A stretch of DNA of 12,628 bases from NCBI GenBank assembly GCA_021802375.1, contig JAKAAL010000045.1, forward strand, positions 1-12,628. Reading direction: 5' to 3'. The position numbers were made by a program, and so were the translations under genes. Positions 7,031 to 12,628 of the stretch are shown piece after piece (within the stretch, counting starts at the first letter, position 1; the number at the start of each line of letters is the position of its first letter). This stretch comes from Bacillota bacterium (GTDB taxonomy: Bacteria > Bacillota_E > Sulfobacillia > Sulfobacillales > Sulfobacillaceae). Below the pieces are notes generated by a model. The model was not told the origin of the DNA and ran no database searches. It was given only the letters and a program-made list of their open reading frames with translations.

Positions 7031-7321
7031 TTAATGATGAGATAGTACGATGAAATGGCTAAGCAGTCCAAGCACCGTAAAGTGGTGGCCCAGAATGGTC
7101 GTGCTATAGACGCTCAGAATTCCATAGTTATGACGGACGGTATTCGCAGCGATGGCATGCTCCACGGTTCCCGAAAAAAGGGAGGAGAAGGCCCCAACCA
7201 TCCCCCCGGCATGAGTCTCAACCATATGCACAGCCCACACGGTATATTGATTCATCGTCGGATTACTGGCGAATAGAGCGACGACGATTGCGACACCGAT
7301 TAACCATTTGAGGTGTTTCAT
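7031..7321 (-). CDS. Small membrane-anchored protein, possibly DUF4359-like
   Basis: This 96-aa protein has one N-terminal hydrophobic helix (about 5-19, after basic KHLK), either a membrane anchor or an uncleaved signal. A short extracytoplasmic domain rich in His, Ser and Thr follows. The pattern ASNPTMNQYTVWA right after the helix, and the end NYGILSVYSTTILGHHFTVLGLLSHFIVL, recall small Bacillota proteins grouped as DUF4359. That is from memory and unverified. The ATG start at 7321 has only a weak ribosome site (GATGGGG region). It lies 24 bp after the carboxylesterase stop and 49 bp before the dehydrogenase start, on the same strand, so it is probably co-transcribed with both. Its role is unknown; a surface-associated function is inferred from topology only. 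Confidence 0.7.
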   Translation of the reverse strand: MKHLKWLIGVAIVVALFASNPTMNQYTVWAVHMVETHAGGMVGAFSSLFSGTVEHAIAANTVRHNYGILSVYSTTILGHHFTVLGLLSHFIVLSHH

Positions 7322-7345
7322 GGCTGCCCCATCTCTTTTTCCTGT

Positions 7346-8824
7346 CTACGTCGCGTAGCTAACGCTATCCCAGAGCTCGCGCTCTTGGCGTTTGGGATCT
7401 TCGACCACCCGAGGATGCCGGTCGATAATCATGGTCTGCCGCTCCGGAAGGCTATACGGTGGCCACAATTCCCCATCAGGCTTACCGGACCGAATATAGT
7501 GACTCCAAGCGCGGTGCATGAACTGAGCGATAGGCGCGCGCTCGGAGGACTGACCGGTCAACGCCGCCCCACCCGGAACATCAATCGTGTTAAAAACAAA
7601 GGGGATTTCGATGGCGTGACACGCTCCCAATGTACCGCCGTAGGCGTGGCTCGGCCAATCGAAACGATAAACCCAGACAGGTGCCTTTTGCGATTGCGCT
7701 TCCGCAACACGCTCGCTAGGGTACCAAAAAATGCGGTCAGTGGCCAAAGTCATAAGGCCCGCGAATAAGTCGATGCCCGATTTGCCAGCAAGATATAGGC
7801 CGCTCAACCGTTCATCAATCGGCCCATGGGCCACATGCTCAAATACCGTCACCATTTGCTCATCGGGCATTGTACGCCAAAGAGGGTTCATCGCGCCCCA
7901 GAGGTTGAATTCGTCCCGCGTGGTTCCAATCAGCAATGGAATGCCAGCGGTGCCCCCCGCTTCAATGGCGGATACCAGCGAGGTGGGCACCATGGCTCCA
8001 TCAATCACCGGACCCCAGGGCAGGGCGCTTTCTAATTCCAGCTTTGCCTGCGCGGCCAGCAACGGCTCCGTTGGCATCTCCAGCAGCTGGGGCCATTGCT
8101 CCGGCGTCAGGTTCAACAGGCTTAGAAATCGCTGGGTAATCGCGTGGGCCTCCTCCTTAGTCTTAAAGAAAGGGGCGCCGCTTTGCATAATAGCCTGGTG
8201 AATATGAGGTCGAGCGCTCGGCATGGTCAAGAGAACCCCGACACTCATACTACCGGCGGACTGCCCTGCAACGGTGATTCTCGTTGGGTCCCCACCAAAT
8301 GCTTGGATATTCTCGTAGACCCAGGCCAAAGCTGCCGCCTGGTCTAGAAAGCCGGCATTGCCAGAGCCAGCGTACTCTGCACCAGCCAATGCCTCCAGGG
8401 AGAGAAAGCCCAAAGCACCAAGTCGATAGTTGATTGTGACAACCACGACGTCGCTCTGACTGGCAAACGAGGTCCCATCATACCATAGTGACTGGCCGCT
8501 GCCGAAAACGAATGCGCCTCCATGAATCCAGAGCAATACGGGCTTCAAGGGCCCATCGATCCCCGGAGACCAGATATTTAAATTCAGACATTGTTCGCTC
8601 TGAGCGTCACTTTTATCTGCGGCAAATATTCCAGGAGCGGGGGTTTGCACCGCCACCGGACCGAATTCCGTAGCCTCCCGCACCGAAGTCCAAGCTTTGG
8701 GGGGCTTGGGTGGTTGAAATCGTCCTTCCACCCGTGCGTAGGGCACGTTCTTCCATATCAACACACCATCTTTTTCATAACCTTCGACCGCTCCGTATCG
8801 TGTCTCTACTTGTCTGGAATTCAT
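7346..8824 (-). CDS. Type-B carboxylesterase (para-nitrobenzyl esterase family)
   Basis: This 492-aa alpha/beta-hydrolase hydrolyses carboxylic esters. It is likely cytoplasmic, since no signal peptide is seen. Family landmarks: EQCLNLNIW (78-85, the EDCLxLN signature with Q for D), oxyanion hole HGG (101-103), nucleophile Ser189 in AGQSAG, Glu305 in GTTRDEFNLW and His403 in GACHAIEIPF. Together these make a complete Ser-Glu-His triad. The length matches bacterial p-nitrobenzyl esterases. The frame is open from a GTG at 8839, but ATG 8824 fits better because a G7 Shine-Dalgarno lies 6 nt before it; ATG 8830 is a second option. It is probably the first gene of a three-gene unit with the small membrane protein and the alcohol dehydrogenase, under a promoter at 8844-8872. 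The natural ester substrate is unknown. Confidence 0.95.
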   Translation of the reverse strand: MNSRQVETRYGAVEGYEKDGVLIWKNVPYARVEGRFQPPKPPKAWTSVREATEFGPVAVQTPAPGIFAADKSDAQSEQCLNLNIWSPGIDGPLKPVLLWIHGGAFVFGSGQSLWYDGTSFASQSDVVVVTINYRLGALGFLSLEALAGAEYAGSGNAGFLDQAAALAWVYENIQAFGGDPTRITVAGQSAGSMSVGVLLTMPSARPHIHQAIMQSGAPFFKTKEEAHAITQRFLSLLNLTPEQWPQLLEMPTEPLLAAQAKLELESALPWGPVIDGAMVPTSLVSAIEAGGTAGIPLLIGTTRDEFNLWGAMNPLWRTMPDEQMVTVFEHVAHGPIDERLSGLYLAGKSGIDLFAGLMTLATDRIFWYPSERVAEAQSQKAPVWVYRFDWPSHAYGGTLGACHAIEIPFVFNTIDVPGGAALTGQSSERAPIAQFMHRAWSHYIRSGKPDGELWPPYSLPERQTMIIDRHPRVVEDPKRQERELWDSVSYAT

Positions 8825-8843
8825 TTCCATCCCCCCCACACGT

Positions 8844-8872
8844 ATTCAACCGCCTTTATCCCCTGATGTCAA
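8844..8872 (-). promoter_or_regulatory. Sigma-A-like promoter of the carboxylesterase unit
   Basis: The minus strand has TTGACA (8872-8867), a 17-nt spacer and TTGAAT (8849-8844, four of six -10 bases). The predicted start, about 8837, leaves a very short leader that begins at the G-rich Shine-Dalgarno. It sits between the GNAT stop at 8928 and the esterase start, with no obvious terminator before it. Confidence 0.6.
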
Positions 8873-8927
8873 CGAGCCTCTTAGAACTCTCGTGTTCCGA
8901 GTACGAGATGGGTGGGACGTCAGAATT

Positions 8928-9518
8928 TCATCGAGTCTGTGCAATGCGCTCTTGCAAGCGCAGGGAGACCGCGGGCCATTCACTGAGCAAGACGCTGAAA
9001 ACCACCGTGTGCCGAAGGCTTCCATCTCGCCGTACCCGGTGGTTCCGTAACATCCCTTCATAGATGGCTCCAAATTTTCGGATGGCCGCTTGGGAATGTT
9101 GATTGAGGTGATCCGTCCTCAGTTCCACCCGAAGCGCACCCCATGCCTCAAATGCATGCTTCATCAGGAGCCACTTTGCCTCAGGATTCACCACGGTACC
9201 CCAGACCCGCGGGGTATACCATGTCCACCCGATTTCTACCCCCCGATCTATTGGGTTAATGTTAAGAAACCGTGTACTACCCAAAGCCTCGCCGGTCGCC
9301 CGCTCGATGACCACGAAGGCATAACCACGTTGTCCCTGTTCCTCATCAAGGGCGCTCTGAAGCCAACGCGCAAGTACGTGGTAATCGGATAAATCTTGCG
9401 ACATCCAAGTCCAGATGGCGGGATCCTGAGCTGCCTTTGAGAGACCTTCGGAATGTATAGGACGCAAGGCTTCTAATCTTACGATGGTACCGTCTAACGT
9501 CACCGGACCCAGTTCCAC
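8928..9518 (-). CDS. GNAT-family N-acetyltransferase, RimJ/RimL-like (Acetyltransf_3)
   Basis: This 196-aa cytosolic acetyltransferase transfers acetyl from acetyl-CoA to an amine on a protein or small molecule. Visible features: the LEALRPIHSEGL N-terminal strand and helix, AFVVIERATGEALGSTRFLNI (67-87), and the acetyl-CoA loop region YTPRVWGTVVNPEAKWLLMKHAFE (101-124). The C-terminal LRTDHLNQHSQAAIRKFGAIYEG (133-155) is highly characteristic of the RimJ-like branch. The start is GTG 9518, chosen for AAGGAGG 6 nt upstream and normal family length; the frame stays open upstream to 9647, but that would overlap the previous gene heavily. It follows another GNAT gene by 25 bp, so the two are likely co-transcribed. 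The acceptor is not identifiable. Related enzymes include ribosomal-protein and small-molecule acetyltransferases. Confidence 0.9.
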   Translation of the reverse strand: MELGPVTLDGTIVRLEALRPIHSEGLSKAAQDPAIWTWMSQDLSDYHVLARWLQSALDEEQGQRGYAFVVIERATGEALGSTRFLNINPIDRGVEIGWTWYTPRVWGTVVNPEAKWLLMKHAFEAWGALRVELRTDHLNQHSQAAIRKFGAIYEGMLRNHRVRRDGSLRHTVVFSVLLSEWPAVSLRLQERIAQTR

Positions 9519-9543
9519 AGTGATCCTCCTTCCTTTCGCTGTT

Positions 9544-10116
9544 CTATTTGGAATCTTTCGTGCGCGCGGAGGCATTAACACGGTCCGTAATATTGTCGAC
9601 ATGCTCGGCCACCGACGTGACGCTCGGATTAAAAGATGACGAGTCAAGTGGTCTGACGTACCATTCGGTCGCGATACTTAGGCCCTGTTGAGTTAAAAAT
9701 TCCCGCTTATTGTGGTCTAAATGACCCGATACCACCACCACCTGTGTTGCTCCCCACTCTCGACGGGCCCTGTCGATGGCCGCGTCTAACAGTTCTATCC
9801 CAACGGTTTCCCAGTCTCTACCCCCTTGGACCCAGAAATCATCCACATAGCAGGACGGGCCTCCCGGATCATAGACGGCTGGTGGTGCTACTTGGATTGC
9901 GATAATAAATCCGGAAATGGTCCCCAAAGAGTCTTCATGAACAAGCGTAATCACATCTTGTCGATCAACCTGATTTGCGACAAAGGGGCGGTGCTGGAAA
10001 ACTGCGTCCTCGGCCACCCGCCAAAACACGGGCTGATACTGAGCATACTGAAACCGCTTTTCTTCCGCTAGTGCGACTATCGCGGAAACATCATCGGGTC
10101 GGGCCAACCGGACCAT
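9544..10116 (-). CDS. GNAT-family N-acetyltransferase, divergent
   Basis: This 190-aa cytosolic protein has a GNAT-like fold pattern: VRLARPDDVSAIVALAEEKR (2-21) as strand 1/helix 1, GTISGFIIAIQVAPP (65-79) as central strands, and YVDDFWV (90-96) leading into helix 3 through GRDWETVGIELLDAAIDRAR (99-118). VVVVSGHLDHNKREFLTQQGLSIATEWYVRPL (126-157) follows as the C-terminal part. The acetyl-CoA loop lacks a clean Q/R-x-x-G-x-G/A motif, so activity or cofactor binding may differ. The last 35 residues are polar and probably flexible. The start is ATG 10116, with GAGGAAG about 6 nt upstream; the frame continues to a TTG at 10164, which has less support. It is the first of two GNAT genes on this strand. 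Family assignment is probable; the substrate is unknown. Confidence 0.8.
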   Translation of the reverse strand: MVRLARPDDVSAIVALAEEKRFQYAQYQPVFWRVAEDAVFQHRPFVANQVDRQDVITLVHEDSLGTISGFIIAIQVAPPAVYDPGGPSCYVDDFWVQGGRDWETVGIELLDAAIDRARREWGATQVVVVSGHLDHNKREFLTQQGLSIATEWYVRPLDSSSFNPSVTSVAEHVDNITDRVNASARTKDSK

Positions 10117-10219
10117 GTGTCTCTTCCTCGTCTTTAGAATGTTCGCCTGAGCAGTCCCAAGCAATGCGTGTGAGAGCGTCTCAAGGTAATGCTTCCAACC
10201 GCTTTAGGGCTTGCCGAAA

Positions 10220-10248
10220 CCTGAATATCCTCAGGATAGCAGTTCAGG
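10220..10248. repeat. Nested inverted repeat (hairpin) in the divergent intergenic region
   Basis: CCTGAA (10220-10225) pairs with TTCAGG (10243-10248), and inside it TATCC (10226-10230) pairs with GGATA (10234-10238) around a TCA loop. A 4-nt GCAG bulge sits on one side. That gives 11 base pairs. There is no T-tract on either side, so a regulator site or RNA leader structure is more likely than a terminator. Confidence 0.55.
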
Positions 10249-10293
10249 ACGATAGATGCCCTTAAAAATCTCCATTTCCAAAAACTTTTACCT

Positions 10294-10305
10294 TTATTCG
10301 AATAA
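10294..10305. promoter_or_regulatory. AT-rich 12-bp palindrome overlapping a possible -10 box
   Basis: TTATTCGAATAA is a perfect palindrome. It overlaps AATAAT (10301-10306), a five-of-six match to a -10, about 25 bp before the TTG start of the small membrane protein gene. It could be a repressor site, but this rests on sequence symmetry alone. Confidence 0.35.
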
Positions 10306-10329
10306 TTTCCGTGAGAGGAGGTGATTCAC

Positions 10330-10647
10330 TTGTCGGATCCACTGCGTAAGGATAACCCGGTGGAAAATCCGCACGAGCGCTCTAAGGTCCGCCATTCGCG
10401 CCATCGATGGGCGGAAGCGTTGATAGCGCTTGTGGCGGTTCTTGTCTTGCTGAAAGGCTTAGCTCTTCGTGAACTCTACCGCACCAATCAAACATTGACG
10501 GACATTCAAGCGGAGATTAGCCGCTTGGCAGCCCAACGAACTCAATTTGAAGCTGAGGCTCTAGCCACTTGGCGTCCAATCGAAGCGAGCCTCAACACAC
10601 TGGTCCGCCAAGTGACACTTCTTGTGCAGGAAATGAGTCATCAATAG
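10330..10647 (+). CDS. Small single-pass membrane protein with C-terminal coiled coil
   Basis: This 105-aa protein is the only plus-strand gene in the window. It has a basic, hydrophilic N-terminus (1-27, rich in His and Arg), one hydrophobic helix at about 28-46 (AEALIALVAVLVLLKGLAL), then a long heptad-like amphipathic stretch (about 48-104: LYRTNQTLTDIQAEISRLAA...). By the positive-inside rule, the coiled coil should be extracytoplasmic. The start is TTG 10330, because the Shine-Dalgarno AGGAGGTGA ends 5 nt before it; the GTG at 10321 is itself part of that Shine-Dalgarno and cannot be a good start. A hairpin terminator follows 4 bp after the stop, so it is probably monocistronic. The layout resembles small cell-division or envelope proteins such as FtsL/DivIC in shape only. 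I do not recognise a family. Confidence 0.8.
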   Translation: MSDPLRKDNPVENPHERSKVRHSRHRWAEALIALVAVLVLLKGLALRELYRTNQTLTDIQAEISRLAAQRTQFEAEALATWRPIEASLNTLVRQVTLLVQEMSHQ

Positions 10648-10651
10648 CTAG

Positions 10652-10681
10652 TCGGGGCCGTACCCCATAGGTCGGCCCCGA
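10652..10681 (+). terminator. Hairpin terminator of the small membrane protein gene
   Basis: TCGGGGCCG (10652-10660) and CGGCCCCGA (10673-10681) form a 9-bp perfect GC-rich stem around a 12-nt loop, starting 4 bp after the TAG stop. The T-tract is poor (TTCT), so termination could be inefficient or need help. Confidence 0.65.
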
Positions 10682-10712
10682 TTCTACGGCAACCTTCATC
10701 CGGCGCCTCCGC

Positions 10713-10736
10713 AAAACAAAAAAAGCCGCCCTCGGC
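10713..10736 (-). terminator. Rho-independent terminator of the tRNA cluster
   Basis: On the minus strand GCCG-AGGG-CGGC (10736-10725) is followed at once by TTTTTTTGTTTT (10724-10713). The stem is short but the U-tract is strong. It lies just after tRNA-Arg and faces the terminator of the plus-strand small gene. Confidence 0.75.
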
Positions 10737-10743
10737 GACGAAA

Positions 10744-10819
<76 letters not shown>

Positions 10820-10832
10820 GGCAACATCTGTA

Positions 10833-10861
10833 ATTTTATCATCTTGTCCTATACGGAGCAA
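10833..10861 (-). promoter_or_regulatory. Probable promoter of tRNA-Arg
   Basis: The minus strand has TTGCTC (10861-10856), a 17-nt spacer and TAAAAT (10838-10833). The predicted start is a few bases before the mature tRNA-Arg 5' end, suggesting it can be transcribed independently of the upstream tRNAs. Confidence 0.55.
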
Positions 10862-10891
10862 ATGAAACTCTTGGTACTACCGCATAATAAT

Positions 10892-10983
10892 GGCGGAGGG
10901 AGTGGGATTCGAACCCACGCTAGGCGGTAAGCCTACTAACGGTTTAGCAAACCGTCCTCTTCGACCGACTTGAGTATCCCTCC
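10892..10983 (-). tRNA. tRNA-Ser(GCU)
   Basis: This is a 92-nt class II tRNA. Acceptor GGAGGGA pairs with TCCCTCC, G discriminator and CCA are encoded, and the anticodon stem ACGGT/ACCGT carries loop TTGCTAA (anticodon GCT). It has a long variable arm (GTAGGCTTACCGCCTAGC region) and T-arm GTGGG-TTCGAAT-CCCAC. It decodes AGC/AGU and is a substrate of the synthetase encoded by the nearby serS. Confidence 0.97.
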
Positions 10984-10995
10984 GCAGCACGAACT

Positions 10996-11025
10996 ATGGT
11001 ACCATAGGTTGTTTTGCTGCCGCAA
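10996..11025 (-). promoter_or_regulatory. Probable promoter of tRNA-Ser(GCU), with palindrome over the -10
   Basis: The minus strand has TTGCGG (11025-11020), an 18-nt spacer and TACCAT (11001-10996). A perfect 14-bp palindrome, CTATGGTACCATAG (10994-11007), covers the -10 box. Confidence 0.5.
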
Positions 11026-11056
11026 GTGGCGTTTCATGGATCGCTATCGACAAAAA

Positions 11057-11143
11057 TGGCGGAGGGGACAGGACTCGAACCTGCAAGCCTTTTTAGGGCG
11101 GCGGTTTTCAAGACCGCTGCGTTACCAATTACGCTACCCCTCC
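11057..11143 (-). tRNA. tRNA-Ser(UGA)
   Basis: This is an 87-nt class II tRNA. Acceptor GGAGGGG pairs with CCCCTCC, with G discriminator and encoded CCA. The D-stem GCGT/ACGC encloses a loop containing GG, and the anticodon stem GCGGT/ACCGC carries loop CTTGAAA (anticodon TGA). The 16-nt variable arm contains GCC/GGC, and the T-arm is GCAGG-TTCGAGT-CCTGT, whose first and last bases form a G-U pair. It decodes UCA and related serine codons. It lies 66 bp after serS. Confidence 0.96.
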
Positions 11144-11154
11144 AGCATCTTTAT

Positions 11155-11183
11155 ATTGTAACCGTCCTGCATGAAAAAGCCAA
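11155..11183 (-). promoter_or_regulatory. Promoter of tRNA-Ser(UGA)
   Basis: The minus strand has TTGGCT (11183-11178), a 17-nt spacer and TACAAT (11160-11155, five of six). The predicted start is about 5 nt before the mature tRNA. It overlaps the possible serS terminator. Confidence 0.65.
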
Positions 11184-11197
11184 GAGACAGTTTCTTG
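11174..11197 (-). terminator. Possible weak terminator after serS
   Basis: On the minus strand CAAGA-N7-TCTTG (11197-11181) is followed by GCTTTTT. The 5-bp stem is weak, and the element shares bases with the -35 box of the tRNA-Ser promoter, so some transcripts may read through into the tRNAs. Confidence 0.35.
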
Positions 11198-11209
11198 TTG
11201 GGTTGGTAG

Positions 11210-12484
11210 TTAGGAACGCTCAATTAGCGCGGGTCCATGGAAGAACGGTTTCAACGCCTCCGGGATACGGACTGAGCCGTCTGGTTCTTGAAAATTCTCC
11301 AAGATAGCCGCAAACGTTCGCCCGATGGCCAAAGCACTGCCATTGAGCGTATGAACAAACTCGGTTTTTTTAGCGCCCTCGGGGCGATAGCGAATGTTGG
11401 CTCGACGTGCTTGAAAGTCCCCCATGTTGCTACACGACGAAATCTCCACATATCGACCATAGCTTGGCATCCAAACTTCAATATCATACGTCATGGCTTG
11501 TGAGAAACCCATATCACCACCGCATAAAAGAACCGTACGGTAGGGCAATCCTAACGTTTGCAGAACATCCTCCGCGTCTGCGACCATCACCTCTAATGCA
11601 GCCGATGAGTCGTCTGGCCGTACAAACTGCACCAATTCCACTTTGTCAAATTGGTGTTGTCGGATAATACCTCGGGTATCGCGTCCGGCTGCGCCCGCTT
11701 CCGCGCGAAATGATGCGGTGTATCCCGTGTAGCGAATGGGTAGTTCGCGCTCGCTGAGGATTTCCTCGCGGTGAAGGTTCGTCAATGTCACCTCCGCCGT
11801 GGGAATCAGATAGTACTCGTGGGGGACAACCCGAAAGACATCGTCTTCGAATTTCGGAAACTGTCCAGTACCAACGAGAGCCTCTCGATTCACTAAATAA
11901 GGCGTAGCCATTTCCACATAGCCACGACGGCGATTGTGGTCCAACATAAAGTTAATGAGCGCTCGGGAAAGTTGTGCGCCGAGGCCGGAAAAAACCGTAA
12001 AGCGTGCTCCGGCTAGTTTTCTACCGCGCTCGAAGTCCAATATCCCAAGCGTCTCACCCAAATCCCAGTGCGCCTTCGGATCAAAATCAAAAGTTGGAGG
12101 AATCCCCCACCGCCGCACCTCCACGTTGTCGGCCTCCGATGTTCCTGATGGCACCGAGGAGAGTGGCGTGTTGGGTATGGTTAACAGTTCGTTCTGAATA
12201 CTCTCCTCCAATGCGCGTACCTCTTGTTCCAGCCCTTGAATGCGTTCACCCACCTCGCGCATGTCCTTAATGAGGTCATCAGCCGCCTGGCCGGCTTTTT
12301 TTCGACGGGCGACTTCCTCGGATACCCGATTGCGTTCGGCCTTTAGCTGCTCCATATCGGTTAATAGGGTACGCCGACGCGCATCTCGTTCTAATAGAGG
12401 CGCGAAGTCCACGTCCACCCCTTTTTTGGCTAAAAGTCCTCTAATGGCTTCTGCCTCTTGTCGTACCCGGCGGATATCAAGCAT
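11210..12484 (-). CDS. serS: Seryl-tRNA synthetase
   Basis: This 424-aa cytosolic class II aminoacyl-tRNA synthetase charges tRNA-Ser (and tRNA-Sec where present) with serine. The N-terminal long antiparallel coiled-coil arm (about 30-103), which in this family grips the variable arm of tRNA-Ser, is intact. Catalytic core landmarks: motif 1 region [27 protein letters not shown] (187-212), serine-binding TAE (229-231), motif 2 [21 protein letters not shown] (259-279), [15 protein letters not shown] (347-361) and motif 3 GSALAIGRT (382-390). The length is exactly typical. I chose ATG 12484 (MLDIRRVRQ, the family N-terminus), with GGGAGG 9 nt upstream; longer frames to 12568 run through mtnA. 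The start overlaps the mtnA stop by 8 bp, and two tRNA-Ser genes follow, a functionally matched neighbourhood. Confidence 0.98.
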   Translation of the reverse strand: MLDIRRVRQEAEAIRGLLAKKGVDVDFAPLLERDARRRTLLTDMEQLKAERNRVSEEVARRKKAGQAADDLIKDMREVGERIQGLEQEVRALEESIQNELLTIPNTPLSSVPSGTSEADNVEVRRWGIPPTFDFDPKAHWDLGETLGILDFERGRKLAGARFTVFSGLGAQLSRALINFMLDHNRRRGYVEMATPYLVNREALVGTGQFPKFEDDVFRVVPHEYYLIPTAEVTLTNLHREEILSERELPIRYTGYTASFRAEAGAAGRDTRGIIRQHQFDKVELVQFVRPDDSSAALEVMVADAEDVLQTLGLPYRTVLLCGGDMGFSQAMTYDIEVWMPSYGRYVEISSCSNMGDFQARRANIRYRPEGAKKTEFVHTLNGSALAIGRTFAAILENFQEPDGSVRIPEALKPFFHGPALIERS

Positions 12485-12628
12485 GCCCTTCATCCTCCCT
12501 ATGTTGATTGAACAATTCCGCGATGGCTGTTTGGTACGGTCTCCTGACCACCCCTGCATCGGTAACAATAGCGGTGATGAGCGCCGCCGGTGTTACATCG
12601 AAAGCGGGATTATAAACATTCATGCCTT
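12477..12628 (-). CDS. mtnA: S-methyl-5-thioribose-1-phosphate isomerase, C-terminal fragment (partial at window edge)
   Basis: Only the last 49 or so residues are in the window, entering at the right edge: [27 protein letters not shown]..., ending HREDEGHA. The [22 protein letters not shown] block is the hallmark C-terminus of MtnA and related eIF2B-like sugar-phosphate isomerases. MtnA converts methylthioribose-1-phosphate to methylthioribulose-1-phosphate in methionine salvage, in the cytosol. The stop codon overlaps the serS start by 8 bp, and its last codons contain the serS Shine-Dalgarno, so the two are probably translationally coupled. The catalytic residues lie outside the window. 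A ribose-1,5-bisphosphate isomerase of the same fold is the main alternative. Confidence 0.88.
   Translation of the reverse strand, partial: GMNVYNPAFDVTPAALITAIVTDAGVVRRPYQTAIAELFNQHREDEGHA

Larger units (their letters stand above)
10117..10329. other. Divergent intergenic region between the GNAT pair and the small membrane protein gene
   Basis: These 213 bp hold no convincing gene. They must contain the promoters for the leftward GNAT pair and the rightward small gene, but neither promoter is clear. On the plus strand, AATAAT (10301-10306) is a possible -10 with no good -35. On the minus strand, TTGGGA-N16-TCTAAA just before the GNAT start is weak. Two palindromic elements stand out: a nested hairpin at 10220-10248 and a TTATTCGAATAA palindrome at 10294-10305. 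Confidence 0.6.

Noticed and set aside
7313..8201. Plus-strand open frames of 151 and 156 codons
   Set aside because: They are antisense to the complete carboxylesterase, whose catalytic triad is intact; they have no credible ribosome sites or domains.
9519..9647. Longer start for the RimJ-like GNAT
   Set aside because: It would overlap the upstream GNAT gene by about 100 bp and add a basic, unfamily-like leader; GTG 9518 has AAGGAGG.
10220..10248. Nested hairpin as a rho-independent terminator
   Set aside because: No T-tract on either strand, and it lies upstream of both flanking genes, so termination is not expected here.

Overview
The window looks like a chromosomal segment of a Gram-positive bacterium of the Bacillota. 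The evidence is strong AGGAGGTGA-type Shine-Dalgarno sequences, sigma-A-like promoters (TTGACA, 17-nt spacer, TATGGT), frequent GTG/TTG starts, and a YtrA-type GntR regulator heading an ABC-transporter operon. The moderately high GC and the gene content would fit an acidophile such as Sulfobacillus or a relative, but that placement is a low-confidence impression. Nearly everything lies on the minus strand, so transcription runs from right to left; the only plus-strand gene is a small membrane protein at about 10.3 kb.

Right end (12628 to 10700): the C-terminus of mtnA (methionine salvage) overlaps the start of serS (seryl-tRNA synthetase). These are followed by tRNA-Ser(UGA), tRNA-Ser(GCU) and tRNA-Arg(ACG). 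Each tRNA appears to have its own promoter, and the cluster ends at a rho-independent terminator. This terminator converges on one for the plus-strand small membrane/coiled-coil gene. A 213-bp divergent intergenic region with two palindromic elements separates that gene from two tandem GNAT acetyltransferases.

Middle (8872 to 5944): a promoter precedes a type-B carboxylesterase, a 96-aa membrane-anchored small protein and a zinc-dependent medium-chain alcohol dehydrogenase. They are closely spaced on one strand and probably co-transcribed.

Left half (5919 to 1): a well-formed promoter followed at once by a perfect 9-bp inverted repeat, which matches the known YtrA operator layout, drives a compact operon. 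The order is GntR/YtrA-like repressor, ABC ATPase, two paralogous membrane proteins, a second BcrA-type ABC ATPase, a permease with a long extracytoplasmic coiled coil, and, after 65 bp, an unrecognised protein running off the window. Every junction from the repressor to the last permease overlaps by 4 to 29 bp. By analogy with Bacillus subtilis ytrABCDEF, this is probably an autoregulated, envelope-stress-inducible double ABC transporter. The substrate cannot be read from the sequence.

No CRISPR array, insertion sequence, rRNA or phage gene is visible. The most interesting parts are the repressor/double-ABC operon, with its atypical ATPase motifs and extracellular coiled coil, and the unknown gene at its end.
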